Positions 39,334 through 46,549 of a stretch of 46,549 nt of DNA are shown one piece after another (within the stretch, counting starts at the first letter, position 1; every line of letters starts with the position of its first letter). The notes under the pieces are model-generated. The model did not search any database. It saw nothing but the letters and a program-made list of their open reading frames with translations, and was not told where the DNA came from. Position numbers and translations under genes: made by a program. The DNA is from Oscillospiraceae bacterium (lineage in GTDB: Bacteria > Bacillota > Clostridia > Oscillospirales > CAG-272), in assembly GCA_015063455.1 (NCBI GenBank), contig SVUC01000003.1, positions 1 through 46,549 on the forward strand, given 5' to 3'.

Positions 39334-40421
39334 CAGACGTCCTCATCTTTCTCGCAGATGACGCCCGCATAAGGGGGAATCGACAGCTCAAGCTGATCTC
39401 CCGCGGAGACACTCATGTCAAGTCCGTACCGCAATGTTGTGATGCCTGTTCCGTGGACGTTGCAGGAGATACGCATTACACCGCCTGAGAAGCTGACGTC
39501 ATCGACCACTCCGTTCACCGTTGAGCTGTTGTCATTTGCGCCGACGGTGATCTTCTCACCTCGAACCGAGACGAAAACGGTGTCACCGCTTGTGTGTCCT
39601 CGTCCGCCTTCGCGGACAGTCAGAGTTGTACCCGCAAATTTTACGGTATTTTCGGAAACATAAGTGCAGGGGAGAATGTTCGAGTCTCCGACGAATCGTG
39701 CAATGTAGACGTACTCGGGAGAATCGTATATTTCGGACGGCGTGCCGATCTGGAGAAATCTGCCGTTTTTCATAACGGCGACGCGGTCTGACATATTCAG
39801 CGCTTCTTCCTGATCGTGCGTGATATATATGAACGTGATTCCGAGATCCTTTTGCAGTTTTTTGAGTTCTCCCTGCATTTCGCGTCTGAGGTTGAGATCA
39901 AGAGCGCCGAGAGGCTCGTCGAGCAGGAGTATCTTCGGTGCTGAGATCACGGCACGGGCGATTGCGACTCGCTGTTTCTGACCGCCCGAGAGGGATGAGG
40001 GGAAGCGTTTTTCGAATCCTGACATTCTCACAAGCGCGAGAGCGTCTGCGACGCGTCTGGCAATTTCAGCCGTCTGAGGCTTATTTTTTGCGATCTTCAA
40101 GGGGTATGCGACGTTGTCAAAGACGTTCATATGCGGGAAAAGCGCATAATTCTGGAAAACGGTATTTACGTCACGCTTATTCGGATCGGCGGATGTAATG
40201 TTATCTCCGGCGAGGAAGATCTCTCCCCCATCCGGGATCTCAAGGCCGCTGATGATTCGGAGAAGTGTGGTTTTTCCGCATCCCGATGATCCGAGGATCG
40301 TGAGAAACTCGCCTTCGTGTACGTCAAACGAGAGGTCGCGTATTACTTTGGTATCCCCAAAGGCTTTTGAAACCCCTTTGACTGAGAGGATAATTTCGTT
40401 TTGCCGAGTGTTTTTATCCAT
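39333..40421 (-). CDS. potA: Spermidine/putrescine ABC transporter ATP-binding protein
   Basis: LGSSGCGKTTLLRIISG Walker A, LSGGQKQRVAIARA signature, LLLDEPLGALDLNLR Walker B, C-terminal TOBE-like domain. Confidence 0.95.
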   Translation of the reverse strand: MDKNTRQNEIILSVKGVSKAFGDTKVIRDLSFDVHEGEFLTILGSSGCGKTTLLRIISGLEIPDGGEIFLAGDNITSADPNKRDVNTVFQNYALFPHMNVFDNVAYPLKIAKNKPQTAEIARRVADALALVRMSGFEKRFPSSLSGGQKQRVAIARAVISAPKILLLDEPLGALDLNLRREMQGELKKLQKDLGITFIYITHDQEEALNMSDRVAVMKNGRFLQIGTPSEIYDSPEYVYIARFVGDSNILPCTYVSENTVKFAGTTLTVREGGRGHTSGDTVFVSVRGEKITVGANDNSSTVNGVVDDVSFSGGVMRISCNVHGTGITTLRYGLDMSVSAGDQLELSIPPYAGVICEKDEDV

Positions 40422-40529
40422 TTATTAATAACCTTATTTTAAGACTATAGTTGGAATATTTTCCACAAATATATAATATCACATATCTGTGGGTGTGTCA
40501 ATTATTAAAAAATATTTTTGTGAATTTAA

Positions 40530-41050
40530 GATTTGATTTTTTTGAAGCAATTTGCGGGATGCAAATTGCAATAAGATTTTTATTGTCCTGCGCGGAGGGC
40601 GTATCAAATTTCATATCGCCGAGAGCGATAGATTCTTTTTCCACTGCGCGTGGGGCGCATAAGGACCTTGGCGGCAGGTCCTTATGAATCCAGCCGCTTA
40701 AGGCGGGGGTCGTATTAATTCACTGAAAGTGAATTAATACTCAGATCCCCCCTTAAGAATCCCCCCTAAAACTACGGATATAACATAAGCGGGACGCGGC
40801 CAACAACTGCCGCGTCGATGAGGTATAACTTGAAATTTGTACCCATAGGGGAGAATTCTTAAAGAGGGGATGTGGCTCCGCCACCCCCTCGTTGAGCGCC
40901 TGAATTCACAAAGACCCGGCGTGAGGGTCTTTGTGCGCCCCACGCGCAGTGGAAAGAAAGATATAACGATTTGTATGAATCGAATTTTTGTGTGCCCTCC
41001 GCGCAGTGGAAAGAAAGATCTAACGATTTAAGAAATCGTAATCTGATTAA
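40530..41050. repeat. Intergenic multi-hairpin element, copy D (concentric inverted repeats; core 40638-40955)
   Basis: Inner arms TTTCCACTGCGCGTGGGGCGCA (40638-40659) / TGCGCCCCACGCGCAGTGGAAA (40934-40955); outer arms TGCGCGGAGGGC (40589-40600) / GCCCTCCGCGCA (40994-41005). Confidence 0.92.
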
Positions 41051-41059
41051 TTTACTTTT

Positions 41060-41480
41060 AGGGAAGCAATTTGCCGGATGCAAATTGCGATAGGTTTTCT
41101 TTGTCCTACGCGGACGGCGCATAAGGACCTTGGCGGCAGGTCCTTATGAATCCAGCCGCTTAAGGAGGGGGTCGTGTTAATTCACTAAAAGTGAATTAAC
41201 ACTCAGATCCCCCCTTAAGAATCCCCCCTAAAACTACGGATATAACATAAGCGGGACGCGGCCAACAACTGCCGCGTCGATGAGGTTGAACTATAAGTTT
41301 ACACCAATAGGGGAGAATTCTTAAAGAGGGGATGTGGCATCCCGAAGGGAATGCCCCCTCTTTAAGTGCCTGGATTCACAAGGACTCGGCACGAGAGTCC
41401 TTGTGCGCCCTCCGCGTAGGAGCAATCTTCCGTGCGATTCGCACGAATCGAAATTTGATACGCCGCACGGCAGCGCAAAT
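41060..41480. repeat. Intergenic multi-hairpin element, copy E (core 41104-41421)
   Basis: TIRs TCCTACGCGGACGGCGCATAAGGAC / GTCCTTGTGCGCCCTCCGCGTAGGA (two mismatches); internal hairpins shared with copy D; same 318-bp core length as D. Confidence 0.92.
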
Positions 41481-41531
41481 CCTTCCACCCATAATTATGA
41501 ATAAATCCCCATAAAAATTCAAAATATAGGT

Positions 41532-41577
41532 TTGATTTTTACCAAAAAATAATATATGATATACATTGTATATCATA
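41532..41577 (+). promoter_or_regulatory. Promoter TTGATT-17-TATGAT with overlapping 23-bp palindromic operator candidate
   Basis: TTGATT (41532-41537), 17-bp spacer, TATGAT (41555-41560); palindrome TATGATATAC-att-GTATATCATA (41555-41577) covers the -10. Confidence 0.65.
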
Positions 41578-41635
41578 GAAAAGGTTTAATTATCGAACAA
41601 TAAGATAATGTGAACTAAAATTCAGAAGGAAAAGT

Positions 41636-44620
41636 ATGATTTTTGATAAAATAACAAAATCTGCACACACTCTCTCGCTCGGTATTGACGTCGGATCAAC
41701 GACCGCAAAGCTCGCACTCGTTGACGCAGGCAAATGTATCTATTCGACTTACGAAAGACATTTTGCAAGGATCCGCCAGACCCTCTCCCGTATGCTCAGC
41801 GATGCAAAAAAAGTGATCGGTGAGCGCGAATTCACCGTCGCTGTGTCCGGCTCGGCAGGACTCGGACTTGCTGAGGCAGCTGAGATCCCGTTTGTTCAGG
41901 AGGTCTGGGCGACGTCGGAGGTCATCAAAAAAATGGATCCCGACACGTCCGTTGTCATCGAGCTCGGCGGCGAGGATGCGAAGATAATCTTCTTCGACGG
42001 AGGAACAGACGAGAGAATGAACGGTACCTGTGCAGGAGGTACGGGTGCATTCATCGACCAGATGGCATCTCTCCTTGACGTCTCCCCCGATGAGCTTGAC
42101 GTACTCGCGCTTGAGCACAAAAAGATCTACCCGATCGCATCACGATGCGGAGTTTTTGCAAAAACTGACGTTCAGCCTCTTCTCAATCAAGGTGCATCGA
42201 AAGCGGATATAGCCGCAAGTATCTATCAGGCGGTAGTTAATCAGACGATTGCGGGACTCGCTCAGGGAAGACGTATAGAAGGACGTGTTATGTTTCTCGG
42301 CGGACCTCTTTATTTCTGCCGCGGACTCAGAGAGAGATTTGTGGAAACTCTCCGCCTCGACGAAGAGCACGCAATATTTCCCGATTACGCAAGAAATGCA
42401 GTGTCTCTCGGCGCGGCACTTTACTCGGAGAAAGCCTGTGAGAAAAAATATAAAATCACCGAGCTGATAGGCCTCATCGAAAACGCGAAGATCAACTCGA
42501 CCTCAACAAGAACAGCTCCGCTTTTTGAAAATGAGGAGGAATACAAGGAATTTGCCGCTCGTCACGCAAAGGCTGCCGTTGAGATCAAATCGCTCGACGA
42601 TTACTCGGGCAAGGCGTACATAGGTATCGACTGCGGAAGCACGACCACAAAGCTCACCGTAATCGGCGAAGATAATGAGATCCTTTATACATATTACGAT
42701 TCAAACCGCGGTAATCCTGTCGAGATCGTTAAGGCTGAGCTTGCCGAAATTTACAAAAAATGCTCGGACAGAGTGAAAATTGCAGGCTCTGCTGTAACAG
42801 GATACGGCGAGGACCTTATCAGACACGCGTTTTCCGTCGATTACGGAATCGTTGAGACGATCGCGCACTATACTGCCGCGAAATATTTCAAGCCCGAGGT
42901 CGATTTTATTCTCGATATCGGCGGGCAGGATATAAAATGCTTCAAGATCAGAAACGGCGCTGTCGACAGAATTATGCTCAACGAGGCGTGCTCGTCTGGA
43001 TGCGGATCGTTTATTGAAACATTTGCAAACAGTATGCACCTCTCAGCCGCAGATTTTGCGAAGAAAGCACTCTTTGCCGCGGCTCCCGTCAATCTCGGAA
43101 GCAGATGCACAGTTTTTATGAACTCGCAGGTCAAGCAGTCGCAGAAGGACGGCGCAACCGTTGAGGATATCTCGGCAGGACTTTCGATCTCCGTTGTCAA
43201 GAACGCGATCTATAAGGTGATCCGCGCTCATTCAGCGGACGAGCTCGGTGAAAACATCGTTGTTCAGGGCGGTACGTTCAATAACGACGCGGTACTCCGC
43301 GCATTCGAGCGTGAGATCGGCAGAGATTGTGTACGCCCAACGATCGCAGGACTTATGGGTGCGTACGGTGCGGCACTTTACTCAAAAACCAAGGCGGAAG
43401 AGACGGGAGAGGATTCGAGAATAATTTCTCAGGCATCTCTCAAGGTCTTCACGCATCAGTCAAAAACTACGACTTGCCGCGGATGTACAAATAATTGTCT
43501 CCTTACCGTCAATACATTCTCGGGCGGGGAGAGATTCATCTCGGGAAACAAGTGCGAGAAGGGAGCAGGGAATTCCTCTGCTGTTGACGGAGTGCCGAAT
43601 CTCCACGAATACAAGAGAAACAAGCTCCTCTCAATGTGTCCGACCGCGTCAGCTGTTGATAAAACAAAGATCGCGCCGCGCGGCATGATAGGACTTCCCC
43701 TGTGCCTCGGAATGTACGAGCTCCTTCCGCTGTGGGTTGGAATTTTCGAAAATCTCGGATTTACCCCCGTTTCGTCGGGTATGTCCTCGAAGAAGATCTA
43801 CGAAAAGGGACAGTTCTCGATCCCGTCAGATACAGCGTGCTATCCCGCAAAGATAATGCACGGACACATTGAAGTTTTGTGTGAAAATGGTATCGACACG
43901 ATCTTCTATCCGCGACTCACCTGGAATATAGATGAGGGAATGAGTGACAATCACTATAATTGTCCCGTTGTTGCGTATTACAGTGAGCTGCTCTGGGGAA
44001 ATATGGATTCACTCAAGGAAAAAGGACGCAGATTCCTATACCCGTACCTCTGCCTCGATAACGAAAAAGAGCTTTCGGCGGGGATCTACAAGGAATTCTC
44101 TCCGCTTTATCCCGATATGAAAAAATCAGAGGTGAGGGCGGCGGTCAAGGCAGGATTCGAGAAACTGAAAAAATATATGGATCGCGTAAAAAAGGAAGGC
44201 GAATACGCCCTCAGATACGCGAGAGAAAACTCGATGCCCATTATGATCCTCGCAGGACGTCCGTACCACGCGGACGCTGAGATCGGCCACGGAATCGACA
44301 AGCTTGCGGTATCTCTCGGATTTGTTGTCGTGTCTGAGGATTCGGTTTACCACCTCGCAGAAACGCCTGAGGTGAAGGTGCTCAATCAGTGGACTTATCA
44401 CTCACGTCTTTACAGATCGGCTGAATTTGCGGCACAGAACGATGACGTTCAGCTTGTACAGCTTGTGTCGTTCGGATGCGGAGTTGACGCGATCACCACT
44501 GACGAGGTCAAGCGTATCCTCGAATCGCAGGGCAAGTATTATACGCAGATCAAGATCGACGAGATCGCAAACCTCGGCGCCGTCAAGATCAGACTCCGCT
44601 CACTTGCGGCAGTACTTTAA
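41636..44620 (+). CDS. 2-hydroxyacyl-CoA dehydratase activase-type protein (two BadF/BcrD ATPase domains plus DUF2229-like region)
   Basis: SLGIDVGSTTAKLALVD and YIGIDCGSTTTKLTVIG repeats; GGQDIKCFKIRNGAVDRIMLNEACSSGCGSFIETFA; CRGCTNNCLLTVNTF; SDTACYPAKIMHGH. Confidence 0.9.
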   Translation: MIFDKITKSAHTLSLGIDVGSTTAKLALVDAGKCIYSTYERHFARIRQTLSRMLSDAKKVIGEREFTVAVSGSAGLGLAEAAEIPFVQEVWATSEVIKKMDPDTSVVIELGGEDAKIIFFDGGTDERMNGTCAGGTGAFIDQMASLLDVSPDELDVLALEHKKIYPIASRCGVFAKTDVQPLLNQGASKADIAASIYQAVVNQTIAGLAQGRRIEGRVMFLGGPLYFCRGLRERFVETLRLDEEHAIFPDYARNAVSLGAALYSEKACEKKYKITELIGLIENAKINSTSTRTAPLFENEEEYKEFAARHAKAAVEIKSLDDYSGKAYIGIDCGSTTTKLTVIGEDNEILYTYYDSNRGNPVEIVKAELAEIYKKCSDRVKIAGSAVTGYGEDLIRHAFSVDYGIVETIAHYTAAKYFKPEVDFILDIGGQDIKCFKIRNGAVDRIMLNEACSSGCGSFIETFANSMHLSAADFAKKALFAAAPVNLGSRCTVFMNSQVKQSQKDGATVEDISAGLSISVVKNAIYKVIRAHSADELGENIVVQGGTFNNDAVLRAFEREIGRDCVRPTIAGLMGAYGAALYSKTKAEETGEDSRIISQASLKVFTHQSKTTTCRGCTNNCLLTVNTFSGGERFISGNKCEKGAGNSSAVDGVPNLHEYKRNKLLSMCPTASAVDKTKIAPRGMIGLPLCLGMYELLPLWVGIFENLGFTPVSSGMSSKKIYEKGQFSIPSDTACYPAKIMHGHIEVLCENGIDTIFYPRLTWNIDEGMSDNHYNCPVVAYYSELLWGNMDSLKEKGRRFLYPYLCLDNEKELSAGIYKEFSPLYPDMKKSEVRAAVKAGFEKLKKYMDRVKKEGEYALRYARENSMPIMILAGRPYHADAEIGHGIDKLAVSLGFVVVSEDSVYHLAETPEVKVLNQWTYHSRLYRSAEFAAQNDDVQLVQLVSFGCGVDAITTDEVKRILESQGKYYTQIKIDEIANLGAVKIRLRSLAAVL

Positions 44621-44773
44621 TCTAAGATGAACTTTGTAGTGTGAAAGTTTTGATCCAACTTTTTGGGCAGTTGGTGGATTCTTAGGGTGAAGTCCTGAGT
44701 CGGAGCGGGGCTCCGAAACTACACAAATAGATTTTCGCAGTAACATCATTTTTCAGAAATACGGAATATTATA

Positions 44774-46033
44774 ATGAACAAAAAATTTGTTGAATTTACT
44801 TCGGATATGAAGGATACACATACGATCCTCATTCCGAATATGCTGCCGATCCACTTCAAGCTTGTCAAGCGGATCCTCGAAAATTACGGCTATAAGGCGG
44901 AGCTTCTTGAGACAGAGGGCGCGCATATCGCAGAGACGGGACTGAAATACGTCCACAACGATACCTGCTACCCCGCGATCCTCGTCATCGGTCAGATGAT
45001 GGACGCTCTTCTCTCGGGCAAGTATGACTTAAATAAAACTGCGCTTATGCTGTTCCAGACAGGCGGCGGATGCCGTGCATCGAACTACGTTTCTCTGATG
45101 AGAAAAGCTCTCGTCAATGCAGGAATGGAGCAGATTCCCGTTATTCCCCTCAGCTTTGCGGGAATCGAGAAGCACTCGGGATTCGATTTCTCCGTCGGAA
45201 TGATCGTCAGAATGGCTTGCGGAATCCTCTACGGAGACTTTATGATGTCACTTGCGAATCAGGTCCGCACTTATGAGATTAATAAAGGCGACGTTGCCGC
45301 GCTGTGCGACAAGTGGACGGAAAAGCTTGTTGGAGAAATGGCAGACTCAGGCATCAGCTTCGGAAGAATGAAGAAGAATTATGCCGCGATCATCAGAGAC
45401 TTTGCCGCGATCCCGCGGGAAAATAAAAAAGCGGTCAAGGTTGGCGTTGTTGGGGAAATTTACGTCAAATTCTCGCCGCTGGGGAATAACAATCTTGAGA
45501 AATTCCTCGTGTCAGAGGGTGCTGAGGTCGTGCTTCCCGGACTTGTCGACTTCTTCAATTACTGCTTCTACAACGGAATTATGGACTACAAGCTTTACGG
45601 ACATAATTTCAAGGGATATCTCTTCAATAAAGCGGCATTCGAATTTTTGTGCGCCCTTCAGGCTGATCAGATAAAGGCCATCAAAAAAGAGGGCACATTC
45701 CGCCCGATGACTCCGTTCAAGCACACACTTGAGCTGACGAAGGGTTACATCGGTCACGGAACGAAAATGGGTGAAGGCTGGCTTCTCTCGGCGGAAATGC
45801 TTGAGCTTGCAGACTCCGGTGTTATGAACATCGTCTGCACTCAGCCGTTCGGATGCTTGCCGAACCACATTTGCGGAAAGGGAATGATGAAGCCTATCAA
45901 GGAATCTATTCCCGAGGCAAACATTGTGGCGATCGACTACGACGCAGGCGCGTCCGCTGTAAATCAGGAGAACAGACTTAAGCTGATGCTCTCCTCAGCC
46001 CGCGCGGCACTCGAAGAAAAAGAGGATGCGTAA
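44774..46033 (+). CDS. 2-hydroxyacyl-CoA dehydratase (HgdB-like) subunit/domain protein
   Basis: YVHNDTCYPAILVIGQMMDALLSGKYDLNKTALMLFQTGGGCRASNYVSLMRKAL; TQPFGCLPNHICGKGMMKPIKE. Confidence 0.85.
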   Translation: MNKKFVEFTSDMKDTHTILIPNMLPIHFKLVKRILENYGYKAELLETEGAHIAETGLKYVHNDTCYPAILVIGQMMDALLSGKYDLNKTALMLFQTGGGCRASNYVSLMRKALVNAGMEQIPVIPLSFAGIEKHSGFDFSVGMIVRMACGILYGDFMMSLANQVRTYEINKGDVAALCDKWTEKLVGEMADSGISFGRMKKNYAAIIRDFAAIPRENKKAVKVGVVGEIYVKFSPLGNNNLEKFLVSEGAEVVLPGLVDFFNYCFYNGIMDYKLYGHNFKGYLFNKAAFEFLCALQADQIKAIKKEGTFRPMTPFKHTLELTKGYIGHGTKMGEGWLLSAEMLELADSGVMNIVCTQPFGCLPNHICGKGMMKPIKESIPEANIVAIDYDAGASAVNQENRLKLMLSSARAALEEKEDA

Positions 46034-46049
46034 CTGTAGATAAAAAAGA

Positions 46050-46101
46050 ACTCTCAGCAGATCTCCGAAATATTTCGGGAATTCTGCCGAGAGTTTTTTT
46101 G
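46050..46101. terminator. Bidirectional terminator between convergent genes
   Basis: ACTCTC(a)GCAGA...TCTGC(c)GAGAGT followed by ttttttt, preceded by taaaaaaga. Confidence 0.75.
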
Positions 46102-46110
46102 TCAGACTTT

Positions 46111-46549
46111 TCAATAATTCTCGAGAAACGAATGCATCTCGCCGTCCAGCTTGTACGCGGGGAGAGTGTCGATGTTCGCGCGGTGGATCGAGTTGAAGAT
46201 GTTTTTCTCAATGTCGGGATTGTTTTTCTTCAGCTCGCGGATCAGCGCCTTCGTCTCGCGTCTTTTCGATGCGTTCTCGTCGATCTCCGCTTCCTCCGTC
46301 ATTTTGCAGGCGCACTGCAGAAACTCGAGTCCGTTGTACCTCGCCCACGCGATGATCGAGTCCTCGTGAACCTTGTACAGCGGGCGGATCAGCTCCATAC
46401 CTTCGTAATTGGTGCTGTGCAGCTTAGGGAGCATACCCTGTATCTGCGCGCCCCACAGCATTCCCATAAGCGTCGTCTCGATCACGTCGGAGAAGTGATG
46501 ACCGAGCGCGATCTTGTTGCAGCCGAGGGATTTTGCAAAGCTGTAGAGA
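46111..46549 (-). CDS. tRNA 2-thiocytidine biosynthesis TtcA-like PP-loop protein (5' part beyond window)
   Basis: Minus-strand frame stays open to window end (SFAKSLGCNKIALGHHFSDVIETTLMGMLWGAQIQGMLPKL); PLYKVHEDSIIAWARYNGLEF. Confidence 0.82.
   Translation of the reverse strand, partial: LYSFAKSLGCNKIALGHHFSDVIETTLMGMLWGAQIQGMLPKLHSTNYEGMELIRPLYKVHEDSIIAWARYNGLEFLQCACKMTEEAEIDENASKRRETKALIRELKKNNPDIEKNIFNSIHRANIDTLPAYKLDGEMHSFLENY

Noticed and set aside
1-46549. Insertion sequences, prophage or integrative element
   Set aside because: No transposase, integrase, recombinase or phage structural gene was found; the only mobile-like features are ORF-less repeats.

Overview
The window is a 46.5 kb chromosomal segment from a spore-forming Firmicutes/Clostridia-like bacterium, inferred from SpoIIE, AddAB, RNase M5-like Toprim and YqhQ/DUF1385-prmC. 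No rRNA, tRNA, CRISPR array, prophage or transposase gene was seen. Recognised genes: spoIIE (3' part), rnmV-like, holA, a DUF2974 hydrolase, a GH28-like beta-helix protein, DUF1385-prmC, leuA, cimA, ddl, an M23 peptidase, addB-addA, a cytidine deaminase-like gene, DUF2975 plus an XRE regulator, metA, rnz, DUF1292, galK, rlmH, a WG-repeat protein, a SecB-like protein, a divergent gyrB/parE paralogue, an rluA-family gene, an SLC13-type permease, a YcxB-like gene, potABCD, a 2-hydroxyacyl-CoA dehydratase activase plus a dehydratase-like subunit, and a partial ttcA-like gene. The most unusual content is intergenic. (1) Five copies of an ORF-less, multi-hairpin element of about 280-430 bp. It has terminal and concentric inverted repeats, arm-matched compensatory changes, swapped apical palindromes and one inverted copy. 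Two copies flank cimA and two lie in tandem between divergent potA and the activase gene. (2) A tandem array of 66/93-bp hairpin units with a nested 27-bp palindromic insertion. (3) A separate small MITE-like inverted-repeat element upstream of galK. (4) A candidate 6S-like structured RNA divergent from rnz. (5) A perfect 10-3-10 palindrome overlapping the -10 box upstream of the dehydratase activase. All calls come from reading the sequence; no database search was possible.
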